Shown here piece after piece: positions 9,518-18,402 of a DNA stretch of 64,000 nucleotides. A program made the position numbers and the translations under genes. How positions within the stretch are numbered: position 1 is the first letter of the stretch; each line of letters starts with the position of its first letter. Origin of the DNA: Enterobacter sp. Cy-643 (GTDB taxonomy: Bacteria; Pseudomonadota; Gammaproteobacteria; Enterobacterales; Enterobacteriaceae). The notes below the pieces were generated by a model. It searched no databases, was not told the DNA's origin, and saw only the letters and a list, made by a program, of their open reading frames with translations. Location of the stretch: contig NZ_VWWV01000002.1 of the NCBI RefSeq assembly GCF_011752815.1, positions 248,001 to 312,000 on the forward strand, read 5' to 3'.

Positions 9518-11026
9518 TTACTCAGGCTGCAGCTTGCTCGGCGGCGCGGTATGGTAAACCGCATCGGCTTCGGCGAAACGCTTCTGCATGGAAGTGGACG
9601 GTGCTTTGCCCAGCAGGCTCACCGCCACAATGGCCAGGCTGGCGAAAGCGAAGCCAGGGATAATTTCATACAGCCCCAGCCAGCCAAACTGCTTCCAGAC
9701 CAGCACGGTTGCCGCCCCAACAATCATCCCTACCAGCGCCCCGTTGCGGGTCATGCGTGACCACATTACCGAGAACAGCACTACCGGACCAAACGCCGCA
9801 CCAAAACCGGCCCAGGCGTAGCTGACCAGGCCCAGCACGCGGTTTTCCGGGTTAGCCGCCAGGGCAATCGCCACCAGCGCCACCACCAGCACCATCATGC
9901 GCCCTACCCACACCAGCTCTTTCTGGCTCGCGCCTTTGCGCAGGAAAGCTTTGTACAGATCTTCGGTGATCGCGCTCGAGCACACCAGCAGCTGGCAGCT
10001 CAGCGTGGACATCACCGCCGCCAGAATCGCCGAGAGCAGCACCCCGGCAATCCACGGGTTAAACAGGATTTGTGCCAGTTCGATAAACACCCGTTCGCCG
10101 TTTTGCGTCACCGCCCCGGCCTGCTCAGGGTTGTTATTAAAATAGGCGATGCCGAAGAAGCCCACCGCGCAGGCGCCGGCCAGGCAGAGGATCATCCAGG
10201 TCATACTGATGCGGCGTGCGTTCACGATGGTGTGGTGCGAATCCGCGGCCATAAAGCGAGCCAGGATGTGCGGCTGGCCAAAGTAGCCCAGGCCCCAGCC
10301 CATCAGCGAAACGATAGCGACAAAGTTCAGCCCTTTCAGCATATCGATGTTTTCGATGCTCTTCTGCTTAATCACCAGCAGGGAATCATCAAGGCCGCCG
10401 ACGGCAATGATCACCATCACCGGCGTCAGAATCAGGGCGAAGATCATCAGGCTGGCCTGCACGGTATCCGTCCAGCTTACCGCCAGGAATCCGCCCACAA
10501 AGGTGTAGAGAATAGTCGCCGCCGCGCCGGCCCACAGCGCCGTTTCATAGCTCATGCCAAAGGTGCTTTCAAACAGGCGCGCCCCGGCCACGATGCCGGA
10601 AGCACAATAAATGGTGAAGAACAGCAGGATCACCAGCGCCGAGATAATCCGCAGCAGACGGCTGGAATCTTCAAAACGCCCGGTAAAGTAATCCGGCAGC
10701 GTCAGGGCATTGTTGTTCAGTTCGGTGTGAACGCGCAGGCGTCCTGCCACTAATTTCCAGTTGATCCACGCCCCCAGGGTCAGGCCAATGGCGATCCAGC
10801 TTTCTGAGATACCGGAGATAAAGATCGCGCCCGGCAGCCCCATTAGCAGCCAGCCGCTCATATCCGAGGCACCTGCCGACAGCGCGGTCACCACGCTCCC
10901 CAGACTGCGGCCGCCAAGAATATAGTCGTCAAAGCTGCGGGTTGAACGCCAGGCAATAAAGCCGATGAGAATCATGCCAAAGATATAAACGAGGAAGGTC
11001 ACCAGCATCGGTGTGCTAATTGTCAT
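9518..11026 (-). CDS. putP: Sodium/proline symporter PutP
   Basis: PutP brings proline into the cell with sodium as food for PutA. It is a 502-residue inner-membrane protein of the SSS family with about 13 hydrophobic segments; the stretch GGRSLGSVVTALSAGASDMS near residues 38-57 holds the sodium-site residues. It is transcribed away from putA across a shared control region with PutA-binding motifs. Length and neighbours fit exactly. Confidence 0.96.
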   Translation of the reverse strand: MTISTPMLVTFLVYIFGMILIGFIAWRSTRSFDDYILGGRSLGSVVTALSAGASDMSGWLLMGLPGAIFISGISESWIAIGLTLGAWINWKLVAGRLRVHTELNNNALTLPDYFTGRFEDSSRLLRIISALVILLFFTIYCASGIVAGARLFESTFGMSYETALWAGAAATILYTFVGGFLAVSWTDTVQASLMIFALILTPVMVIIAVGGLDDSLLVIKQKSIENIDMLKGLNFVAIVSLMGWGLGYFGQPHILARFMAADSHHTIVNARRISMTWMILCLAGACAVGFFGIAYFNNNPEQAGAVTQNGERVFIELAQILFNPWIAGVLLSAILAAVMSTLSCQLLVCSSAITEDLYKAFLRKGASQKELVWVGRMMVLVVALVAIALAANPENRVLGLVSYAWAGFGAAFGPVVLFSVMWSRMTRNGALVGMIVGAATVLVWKQFGWLGLYEIIPGFAFASLAIVAVSLLGKAPSTSMQKRFAEADAVYHTAPPSKLQPE

Positions 11027-11452
11027 TCAGACTTCTCCATAGCTATTACGCCCGCTCTCTCTGACCGGGCTGCTTCGCGCCGGAACGAGGCGCTGTGTTG
11101 TTATCGTGATGTAATGGGGAATGCATCCTGCCGGAACCCTTTATTTTTCACAAACGATTTAACACGGCATTTACATCGTTTGCATCTGCCTTAGGTGAGC
11201 ATTTTTCACCAGGTTGCACTTACTCACACTTTTAGCGGTTGCACCTTTAAAAAGTGTTAACTTCATCAATAAATCTAGCGTTCCGCTTCCCGCTCCGTCA
11301 GACGATTTTCTTATCTTACTGGTAACAATTCCCCTTTTTTGCGAGCCCTTTATCGGCTTCGATTTAACAAGGTTGCACAAAGTTGCAACTTCATAGATAT
11401 TGCTGGCTAACAAAGCACAACCTCGAATAATCCTTAACCTGGAGACTGTCGT
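11027..11452. promoter_or_regulatory. put control region with PutA operators
   Basis: This 426-bp region separates divergent putP and putA. The PutA operator core GTTGCA occurs at 11213-11218, 11238-11243, 11372-11377 and 11382-11387, the last overlapping an inverted copy (GTTGCAAC, 11382-11389). PutA's ribbon-helix-helix domain represses both genes from such sites when proline is absent. An antisense 123-residue open frame through the region is probably chance. Confidence 0.8.
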
Positions 11453-14400
11453 ATGGGCACCACCACGATGGGCGTAAAACTGGATGAAGCGACGCGCGAT
11501 CGTATTAAAGAAGCCGCCTCGCGCATTGACCGCACCCCACACTGGCTGATTAAGCAGGCGATTTTTAATTATCTTGAGCGACTGGAAAGCAGCGATGAGC
11601 TGCCTGAGCTACCGGCCCTGCTGGCTGGGGCGGCCAATGAGAGTGAAGAATCTCCGGTGCAGCCTGAAGAAGTGGCGCAGCCGTTCCTCGACTTTGCCGA
11701 GCAAATCCTGCCGCAGTCCGTCAGCCGGGCCGCGATTACCGCCGCGTGGCGTCGCCCGGAAACCGACGCAGTCCCGATGATCCTTGAGCAGGCTCGTCTG
11801 GCTCCAGCTATCGCCGAGCAGACGCAAAAGCTGGCTTACCAGCTGGCCGACAAGCTACGCAACCAGAAAACGGCATCCGGCCGCGCGGGCATGGTTCAGA
11901 GCCTGCTGCAGGAGTTTTCCCTATCATCTCAGGAAGGCGTGGCGCTGATGTGCCTGGCGGAAGCGCTGCTGCGTATTCCGGATAAAGCCACCCGCGACGC
12001 GCTGATCCGCGACAAAATCAGCAACGGGAACTGGCACTCGCACATTGGCCGCAGTCCGTCGCTGTTCGTAAATGCGGCAACCTGGGGCCTGCTGTTTACC
12101 GGTCGCCTGGTGTCCACCCATAACGAAGCCAGCCTTTCCCGCTCCCTGAACCGCATCATCAGCAAAAGCGGCGAGCCGCTGGTGCGTAAAGGCGTGGACA
12201 TGGCGATGCGCCTGATGGGCGAGCAGTTCGTGACCGGGGAAACCATCGCCGAAGCGCTGGCTAACGCCCGCAAGCTGGAAGAAAAAGGCTTCCGCTACTC
12301 TTACGACATGCTCGGCGAAGCTGCGCTGACCGCCGCCGACGCTCAGGCCTATATGGTTTCCTACCAGCAGGCGATTCACGCCATCGGTAAAGCGTCCAAC
12401 GGCCGCGGTATTTATGAAGGTCCGGGCATCTCCATCAAGCTTTCCGCCCTGCACCCCCGCTACAGCCGCGCGCAGTACGATCGCGTCATGGAAGAGCTTT
12501 ATCCGCGCCTGAAGTCCCTCACGCTGCTGGCTCGCCAGTATGATGTTGGCATTAACATTGACGCCGAAGAAGCCGACCGCCTGGAGATCTCCCTCGATCT
12601 GCTGGAAAAACTCTGCTTTGAACCTGAGCTGGCGGGCTGGAACGGCATCGGCTTTGTTATCCAGGCCTACCAGAAACGCTGCCCGTTTGTGATTGATTAC
12701 CTGGTTGACCTGGCGACCCGCAGCCGCCGTCGCCTGATGATTCGCCTGGTCAAAGGCGCCTACTGGGACAGCGAAATCAAGCGTGCCCAGGTCGATGGCC
12801 TGGAGGGTTACCCGGTTTATACCCGCAAGGTGTATACCGACATCTCTTACCTCGCCTGCGCCAAAAAACTGCTGGCCGTGCCGAATCTGATCTACCCGCA
12901 GTTTGCGACCCATAACGCCCACACTCTGGCCGCAATTTATAACCTTGCCGGGCAGAACTACTACCCAGGCCAGTACGAGTTCCAGTGCCTGCACGGCATG
13001 GGCGAGCCGCTTTATGAGCAGGTGGTGGGAAAAATTGCCGACGGCAAACTGAACCGCCCTTGCCGCATTTACGCCCCAGTGGGGACACACGAAACGCTGC
13101 TGGCTTACCTGGTGCGCCGCCTGCTGGAAAACGGCGCCAATACCTCTTTCGTCAACCGCATTGCCGACGCAACGCTGCCGCTGGACGAACTGGTTGCCGA
13201 CCCGGTGAGCGCGGTGGAAGCCATGGCCGCCAAAGAAGGCCAACCGGGCTTACCGCATCCCAAAATCGCCCTGCCAAAAGCGCTGTATGGGGCCGAGCGC
13301 ACCAACTCCAGCGGCCTTGATTTGGCAAACGAACACCGTCTGGCATCGCTTTCTTCCGCCCTGCTGAACAGCGCCGCGCAGAAATGGCAGGCCACGCCCG
13401 TACTGGAGCAGCCGGTTATTGAAGGCGAATTAACGCCGGTGAAAAACCCGGCTGAGCCAACGGATATCGTGGGCTACACCCGTGAAGCTACCGGCGAAGA
13501 GGTTTCTCTCGCCCTTGAGAATGCCGTCAACCACGCGCCGATCTGGTTTGCCACCCCGCCGCAGGAGCGTGCTGCCATTCTCGAACGCGCCGCCGTGATG
13601 ATGGAAAGCCGCATGCAGCAGCTGATCGGCATTCTGGTGCGTGAAGCAGGGAAAACTTTCAGCAACGCCATCGCCGAAGTGCGTGAGGCCGTGGATTTCC
13701 TGCATTATTACGCAGGCCAGGTGCGTGACGACTTCGACAATGAAACGCATCGCCCTCTTGGTCCTGTGGTCTGTATCAGCCCGTGGAACTTCCCGCTCGC
13801 AATCTTTACCGGCCAGATTGCCGCCGCGCTTGCCGCCGGCAACAGCGTACTGGCTAAACCCGCAGAACAAACCCCGCTGATTGCCGCCCAGGGCGTGGCT
13901 ATCCTGCTTGAAGCTGGCGTACCTGCTGGCGTACTGCAGCTGTTGCCTGGCCGCGGTGAAACCGTCGGCGCCCAGTTGACGGGCGACGCCCGCGTACGCG
14001 GCGTGATGTTCACCGGCTCTACTGAAGTCGCGTCTCTGCTGCAGCGCAATATCGCCGACCGCCTTGATCCTCAGGGCCGCCCAACGCCGCTGATTGCGGA
14101 AACCGGCGGCCTCAACGCCATGATCGTGGACTCCTCCGCGCTAACGGAACAAGTCGTGGTGGACGTGGTGTCTTCTGCCTTCGACAGCGCCGGGCAACGC
14201 TGCTCCGCGTTGCGCGTACTCTGCCTGCAGGAAGACGTGGCAGACCACACGCTGCAAATGCTTCGTGGTGCCATGGCGGAATGCCGCATGGGTAATCCAG
14301 GCCGCCTGACCACCGACATTGGGCCAGTGATTGACGCCGAAGCGCAGCAGAATATTGAGCAGCACATCCAGGCGATGCGCGCCAAAGGCCGCACCGTGTT

Positions 14401-15415
14401 CCAGGCCGTGCGTGAAAACAGCGTGGACGCGCGCGAATGGCAGTCCGGCACCTTTGTAGCGCCAACCCTTATCGAGCTGGAAAGCTTCGACGAGATGAAG
14501 AAAGAGGTATTCGGCCCGGTGCTGCACGTGGTGCGCTACAGCCGCAACAATCTTGACTCGCTGATTAAACAGATCAATGCCGCAGGTTATGGCCTGACGC
14601 TCGGCGTGCATACCCGCATCGACGAGACGATTGCCCAGGTCACCGGCTCCGCCCACGTCGGCAACATGTACGTTAACCGCAACATGGTCGGCGCCGTGGT
14701 CGGCGTTCAGCCGTTCGGCGGTGAAGGCCTGTCCGGCACCGGCCCTAAAGCCGGTGGTCCGCTGTACCTGTACCGCCTGCTGGCGAGCCGCCCGGAAAAC
14801 GCGCTGCAAGTCACCTTCAACCGCCACGATGCCCAAACCCCGGTGGATGCCTCCCTGAAGGGCGATCTGCAGGTTGCCCATCAGGCGCTAAGCGAGTGGG
14901 CGGCCAACCGCGAAGAGCTGAAAGCCATTTGCCAGCAATTTGGTTCGCTGGCGCAAAGCGGAACGCTGCGCGTGCTGCCTGGCCCAACCGGAGAGCGCAA
15001 TACTTATGCTCTGCTGCCGCGCGAACGCATTCTCTGCGTCGCGGACGATCAGCGCGATGCGCTCGTACAGCTGGCGGCGGTCACCAGCGTGGGCAGCCGC
15101 GTGCTGTGGGCGGATGACAGCCTGCATCGCGACCTGGCGAAGCAATTGCCTAAAGCCGTGCAGCAGCAGATTGATTTTGCGAAACCGGAAGATCTGCTCA
15201 AGCAGCCGTTTGAGGCGGTGATTTACCACGGCGACTCCGACCAGCTGCGCAAACTTTGCGAAGCCGTCGCGGCGCGATCCGGGGCGATTGTTTCCGTTCA
15301 GGGCTTCGCGCGCGGGGAAAGTAACATCCTGCTCGAGCGTCTCTACGTGGAGCGTTCGCTGAGCGTGAACACCGCCGCCGCCGGCGGCAACGCCAGCCTG
15401 ATGACAATCGGTTAA
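11453..15415 (+). CDS. putA: Trifunctional PutA: proline dehydrogenase, P5C dehydrogenase and repressor
   Basis: PutA oxidises proline to glutamate in two steps at the inner membrane and represses put transcription when proline is scarce. Residues 1-47 are a ribbon-helix-helix DNA-binding domain (TTTMGVKLDEATRDRIKEAA). The FAD proline dehydrogenase barrel spans about residues 260-570, with YQKRCPFVIDYL and RLMIRLVKGAYWD. The aldehyde dehydrogenase domain follows (about 650-1110), with ISPWNFPLAIF, ETGGLNAM and the catalytic Cys in SAGQRCSALRV. The C-terminal domain completes 1320 residues, the size of enteric PutA. The start lies after a CTGGAGA ribosome site. Confidence 0.97.
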   Translation: MGTTTMGVKLDEATRDRIKEAASRIDRTPHWLIKQAIFNYLERLESSDELPELPALLAGAANESEESPVQPEEVAQPFLDFAEQILPQSVSRAAITAAWRRPETDAVPMILEQARLAPAIAEQTQKLAYQLADKLRNQKTASGRAGMVQSLLQEFSLSSQEGVALMCLAEALLRIPDKATRDALIRDKISNGNWHSHIGRSPSLFVNAATWGLLFTGRLVSTHNEASLSRSLNRIISKSGEPLVRKGVDMAMRLMGEQFVTGETIAEALANARKLEEKGFRYSYDMLGEAALTAADAQAYMVSYQQAIHAIGKASNGRGIYEGPGISIKLSALHPRYSRAQYDRVMEELYPRLKSLTLLARQYDVGINIDAEEADRLEISLDLLEKLCFEPELAGWNGIGFVIQAYQKRCPFVIDYLVDLATRSRRRLMIRLVKGAYWDSEIKRAQVDGLEGYPVYTRKVYTDISYLACAKKLLAVPNLIYPQFATHNAHTLAAIYNLAGQNYYPGQYEFQCLHGMGEPLYEQVVGKIADGKLNRPCRIYAPVGTHETLLAYLVRRLLENGANTSFVNRIADATLPLDELVADPVSAVEAMAAKEGQPGLPHPKIALPKALYGAERTNSSGLDLANEHRLASLSSALLNSAAQKWQATPVLEQPVIEGELTPVKNPAEPTDIVGYTREATGEEVSLALENAVNHAPIWFATPPQERAAILERAAVMMESRMQQLIGILVREAGKTFSNAIAEVREAVDFLHYYAGQVRDDFDNETHRPLGPVVCISPWNFPLAIFTGQIAAALAAGNSVLAKPAEQTPLIAAQGVAILLEAGVPAGVLQLLPGRGETVGAQLTGDARVRGVMFTGSTEVASLLQRNIADRLDPQGRPTPLIAETGGLNAMIVDSSALTEQVVVDVVSSAFDSAGQRCSALRVLCLQEDVADHTLQMLRGAMAECRMGNPGRLTTDIGPVIDAEAQQNIEQHIQAMRAKGRTVFQAVRENSVDAREWQSGTFVAPTLIELESFDEMKKEVFGPVLHVVRYSRNNLDSLIKQINAAGYGLTLGVHTRIDETIAQVTGSAHVGNMYVNRNMVGAVVGVQPFGGEGLSGTGPKAGGPLYLYRLLASRPENALQVTFNRHDAQTPVDASLKGDLQVAHQALSEWAANREELKAICQQFGSLAQSGTLRVLPGPTGERNTYALLPRERILCVADDQRDALVQLAAVTSVGSRVLWADDSLHRDLAKQLPKAVQQQIDFAKPEDLLKQPFEAVIYHGDSDQLRKLCEAVAARSGAIVSVQGFARGESNILLERLYVERSLSVNTAAAGGNASLMTIG

Positions 15416-15432
15416 CAGTCTGTCAGGATACA

Positions 15433-15461
15433 AAGGCTCTCGTCATGAGAGCCTTTTTTAT
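15433..15461 (+). terminator. putA terminator
   Basis: AAGGCTCT and AGAGCCTT form the stem round CGTCATG, followed by TTTTTATTT. It lies just past putA and before the next small gene. Confidence 0.85.
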
Positions 15462-15475
15462 TTGAGGACAGCGAA

Positions 15476-15868
15476 ATGAAACGCGTGTGTTTACTTGTTG
15501 GCGGGCTGCTGCTGAGCGGGGCGGCACTGGCCGATGGCTGTGATTCCGCCACCACCCAGGCCGATATGAACCAGTGCTATGCCGCAGAGTATAAAAAGCA
15601 GGACGAGCGGCTGAATAAAACCTACAAAGAAGTGATGTCCCGGGCAACCGACAAGCAAAAAGATCTGCTCAAAAAGGCGCAGAACGCGTGGATTGCCTTC
15701 CGCGATGCGGACTGTGATTTTATGAGTTCAGGCGCGGAACAGGGTTCGGTTTACCCGATGGTGCGCGCCAACTGCCTGGCGGATAAAACGCTGGAACGTA
15801 CCGAGCTGCTAAAGGGCACGCTGGAGTGCGAAGAGGGCGACGTGAGCTGCGTCCTGCCCCCTAAGTAA
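15476..15868 (+). CDS. Small secreted LprI-like (DUF1311) protein
   Basis: A 130-residue exported protein with a signal peptide (MKRVCLLVGGLLLSGAALA) and a mature part of the DUF1311/LprI type. The typical pattern is present: Cys-rich start (GCDSATTQADMNQC), YKKQDERLNKTY and the repeat-like AQNAWIAFRDADCDF. Several LprI-family proteins inhibit lysozyme, but most enteric members are uncharacterised. Six cysteines suggest disulphides in the periplasm. It follows the putA terminator and converges on rutR, with 6 bp between stops. Confidence 0.75.
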   Translation: MKRVCLLVGGLLLSGAALADGCDSATTQADMNQCYAAEYKKQDERLNKTYKEVMSRATDKQKDLLKKAQNAWIAFRDADCDFMSSGAEQGSVYPMVRANCLADKTLERTELLKGTLECEEGDVSCVLPPK

Positions 15869-15874
15869 GCGTGA

Positions 15875-16513
15875 TTACCGCACCCGAATCCCCTCAATAA
15901 TCATCCGCTGCACGTTTTCCACCGTGCGGCGGAAGAAATCTTCCTCCTGCAGCGTATTGCCGGTAACGGCCTCAACCTGGCTGGCAAAATCCGCGTAGTG
16001 CTGAGTCGTGGCCCAAAGCATAAAAATCAGATGATGCGGATCTATCGCCGCCAGTTTGCCGTGGGCTACCCAGCCCGCAATGATCGCCGACTTCTCATCC
16101 ACCAGCGCTTTCAGGTCGCCCGTCAGCTCGCCTTTCAGTAAAGGCGCGCCCTGCAGCATCTCCAGGCAAAACAGCTTAGAGGCCTGCGGGTAATCCCTTG
16201 AAACTTCAAGCTTGAGGCGAATGTATTCCCCAATCGCCACCAGCGGCTGCAAATCTTCCCGAAAGGCACGCAGCGGCGCCAGCCAGATATCCAGAATCTG
16301 CTTCAGCACCGCGATGTAAAGCGCCTCTTTCGAAGGGTAGTAATAAAGCAGGTTGGTTTTTGACACTTCGGCCCGCTCGGCCACCTGCTCAAGGCTGGTA
16401 CCGTGGATGCCATATTGCGAAAAAAATGCCAGCGCAGCGTCAAGAATGGCCTGTTTTTTGGCGGCGACGGCTTTCGATCGGCGTCCAGGGGTTTTGATAT
16501 CGGTGGCGGCCAT
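15875..16513 (-). CDS. rutR: TetR-family regulator RutR
   Basis: RutR is the uracil- and thymine-sensing master regulator of pyrimidine use in E. coli. This protein has 212 residues, with an N-terminal TetR helix-turn-helix (TSLEQVAERAEVSKTNLLYYYPSKEALY) described at about residues 40-67 and a C-terminal ligand domain; FREDLQPLVAIGEYIRLKLE and SRDYPQASKLF match E. coli RutR as I recall it. In E. coli it lies between putA and rutABCDEFG. Here the rut catabolic genes are missing at this place, so RutR may control only distant genes. It lies 38 bp downstream of an EamA transporter. Confidence 0.92.
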   Translation of the reverse strand: MAATDIKTPGRRSKAVAAKKQAILDAALAFFSQYGIHGTSLEQVAERAEVSKTNLLYYYPSKEALYIAVLKQILDIWLAPLRAFREDLQPLVAIGEYIRLKLEVSRDYPQASKLFCLEMLQGAPLLKGELTGDLKALVDEKSAIIAGWVAHGKLAAIDPHHLIFMLWATTQHYADFASQVEAVTGNTLQEEDFFRRTVENVQRMIIEGIRVR

Positions 16514-16551
16514 GCGAGTTCTCCTTTTTTTTCGCTGGCCTGAAGTATAGC

Positions 16552-17487
16552 TCAGACGCCCTCGCCTTCGGAATCGTCCTGCCAGCCGCGCGCTGCGTTT
16601 GCCGCTTTCTTGCGCTTGAGCTTAAGCTCGCTAACCAGCACCCCGAGGACGATCAACGCCCCGCCAACCAGCGCAAGCACCGGGAGACGCTCTCCCGCCA
16701 TGCGGCCAAAGATCCCCGCCCAAACCGGCTCGCCGGTATAAATTACCGTGGCGCGTGTCGGCGACACGCTGCGCTGCGCCCAGTTCATCGTCACCTGAAT
16801 GATGGCGCTGAAAATCCCAAGCCCCAGGGCAATCATCACCAGCCCTGGGCTGAAATGCGGCACGCTTTCCCCGGCGGGGACCATCGCCGCGAACGATACC
16901 AGCGAAGCCGTGGCCAGCTGTACTACCGTCACACGTTTGATATCCACTTTCCCTGCCCAGGCGCTGATCAGGATTATCTCAGCGGCAATCGCCACGGCAC
17001 CGATAAGCGTAATGATTTCCCCGGCTCCCAGCGAAAGGCTGGTGCCTTCCGGCCCGGCAAGAAAAATCAGGCCAACAAACGCCAGCGCGACGCCAATCCA
17101 GGACATCAGCCCCGGCATACGGCCAAGGCAAATCCACTGCAGGAGCGGCACAACGGGCACGTACATCGCGGTAATAAAGGCGGATTTGCTGCTGGGAATC
17201 GTCTGGAGTCCCCAGGTCTGCATGCTGTAGCCGATGGCAATCGCCACGCCGATCGTCACCCCCGCTTTGATTTCAATCCAGGTTAATCCGCGCAGCGATT
17301 TGAGTGAGAGCAGCCCCACGGCAATGGCGGCGGTGGCGAAGCGCAGGCCAACAAAGAAAAACGGATCGCTCATTGTCATGGCGTACTGTACGGCCAGGAA
17401 CGTACCGCCCCAGAACATGGTGATGAGGATAAGCAGCGCTTCCTGCGGCTTAACGGAGAATTTATAACGGCTTAATGGCGCAGACAT
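16552..17487 (-). CDS. EamA/DMT-family inner-membrane transporter
   Basis: A 311-residue drug/metabolite transporter with ten hydrophobic segments in two EamA repeats: the first starts near MFWGGTFLAVQYAM, the second near ITLIGAVAIAAEIILIS. The C-terminus is basic then acidic (KLKRKKAANAARG). Such carriers move small metabolites and cannot be assigned a substrate from sequence. It is upstream of rutR with a 38-bp gap and may share its transcript. A weak or absent ribosome site precedes the start. Confidence 0.8.
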   Translation of the reverse strand: MSAPLSRYKFSVKPQEALLILITMFWGGTFLAVQYAMTMSDPFFFVGLRFATAAIAVGLLSLKSLRGLTWIEIKAGVTIGVAIAIGYSMQTWGLQTIPSSKSAFITAMYVPVVPLLQWICLGRMPGLMSWIGVALAFVGLIFLAGPEGTSLSLGAGEIITLIGAVAIAAEIILISAWAGKVDIKRVTVVQLATASLVSFAAMVPAGESVPHFSPGLVMIALGLGIFSAIIQVTMNWAQRSVSPTRATVIYTGEPVWAGIFGRMAGERLPVLALVGGALIVLGVLVSELKLKRKKAANAARGWQDDSEGEGV

Positions 17488-17569
17488 GAGGGAGACCGGA
17501 AAAATCAGGGTGAAAGTCGAGGTGCTATAGTGCTTCCAGTCATATTTTGTTGCAATGGGAAAATAAAAA

Positions 17570-17587
17570 ACCGCCGCTAAAGACGGT
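17570..17587 (-). terminator. Terminator of the orphan hcp cassette
   Basis: The minus strand reads ACCGTCTTTAGCGGCGGTTTTTTATTTT, a six-pair stem (one G-T pair) and a T-run, directly after the DUF1493 gene. It isolates the cassette from the EamA gene downstream. Confidence 0.65.
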
Positions 17588-17592
17588 CTTGC

Positions 17593-17937
17593 TTAGTCGA
17601 ATAGCCATTTACCTGCTTTTGCTGACTCGATAATCATTGCAACGGTCAATGGCTTTATCTCAGGTTCTGGTGATGGTCTTTTTTGCCAGAATGGGTACTC
17701 GTATTCAAAGTAGTTCCTGCCATCAAAGTTCGAGTATTCAATGTTGAAATGCTCAAACACATCTAGCAAAAAGGCGTGGGCGTCCTCTGGCACAAATTGA
17801 AAATCATCCGCAAGAGTCCACTCCTTAGTAACTTGCCGCAACTCCGGTCTAAACCAGCGCTTCCTTACCGGATAACGCTCCATTATGTACCGGATAACCT
17901 CCGATTCATAATCCCTACTCATCAGAATGACGTCCAT
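17593..17937 (-). CDS. DUF1493-family protein, candidate immunity protein
   Basis: A cytoplasmic-looking acidic protein of 114 residues with the DUF1493 pattern: VIRYIMERYPV, then LADDFQFVPEDAHAFLLDVF, then FNIEYSNFDGRNYFEYE. No signal or membrane segment is seen. It begins inside the 3' end of the candidate effector gene; an alternative ATG at 17922 overlaps that gene's stop codon as TGATG, a sign of translational coupling. DUF1493 genes often lie beside small toxin-like genes in enteric genomes, so an immunity role is a reasonable inference, not shown here. The cassette is poorer in G+C than its neighbours. Confidence 0.75.
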   Translation of the reverse strand: MDVILMSRDYESEVIRYIMERYPVRKRWFRPELRQVTKEWTLADDFQFVPEDAHAFLLDVFEHFNIEYSNFDGRNYFEYEYPFWQKRPSPEPEIKPLTVAMIIESAKAGKWLFD

Positions 17938-18389
17938 TGTATGCGGTCTTTCGGGCGAGCAATCAGGTTAAATTTATTGCGTGTACGCATGGCGACAAGC
18001 TGAACTGTGATTATCAACCCTGCATAGCCAACAAAGGGAACCCAGCGCCCCAAGAAGGTTGCAATCCTGGTTGTAGGAACCATCTTGAGCTTTGAGAACT
18101 TCCCCATAGGAGCGCTCGGCTTGAGGCCAAAAGGGAAACGAGCATCACCCAAGAGCTTTCTTGAAACAATAGACGCAACACTTGTCCCTGGCGTATTCGT
18201 TGCCGCCGATAGCTTGCCTGAAACAGGTATGTACGGCTGATCTATCAGAACCAGGGTAACGGCCTCAGTAGTCATACCTAACGCATCAGCCAACTGCTCA
18301 ATAAAAATCAGGTCAAATAACTCACCTGGGGTTACATTTGAATGCCCGTGATAAAAATACGTGCCGTACAGTTCTTCGGTTGTGTCCAT
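17922..18389 (-). CDS. Candidate Hcp-dependent effector, small membrane-active protein
   Basis: A 155-residue protein between hcp and the DUF1493 gene. The N-terminal half is polar (TYFYHGHSNVTPGELFDL); the middle is SVASIVSRKLLGDARFPFGL; the C-terminal third holds a hydrophobic stretch GRWVPFVGYAGLIITVQLVA, followed by a basic tail. I recall similar small proteins with a G-x-x-x-P-x-x-G-W membrane segment next to DUF1493 genes in Salmonella and Serratia, but I cannot name the family. The start is 13 bp after hcp. Its position suggests cargo carried inside the Hcp tube, with the next gene as its antidote. Catalytic residues are not recognised. Confidence 0.6.
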   Translation of the reverse strand: MDTTEELYGTYFYHGHSNVTPGELFDLIFIEQLADALGMTTEAVTLVLIDQPYIPVSGKLSAATNTPGTSVASIVSRKLLGDARFPFGLKPSAPMGKFSKLKMVPTTRIATFLGRWVPFVGYAGLIITVQLVAMRTRNKFNLIARPKDRIQWTSF

Positions 18390-18402
18390 CCATGAGACCC
18401 CA

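Noticed and set aside
10070-10753. 227-residue frame opposite putP
   Set aside because: It has an extreme His/Gln/Arg composition and no family; it is the shadow of a membrane-protein gene.
11171-11542. 123-residue minus-strand frame in the put control region
   Set aside because: It covers the PutA operators and runs into putA; no ribosome site or similarity was seen.
11924-13243. 439-residue open frame opposite putA
   Set aside because: It is antisense to the proline dehydrogenase domain; its composition (rich in Gln, Ala, His, Val) is what a G+C-rich gene gives on the other strand. No family is recognisable.
14141-14881. 246-residue open frame opposite putA
   Set aside because: It is the reverse-strand shadow of the aldehyde dehydrogenase domain, with no start signals.
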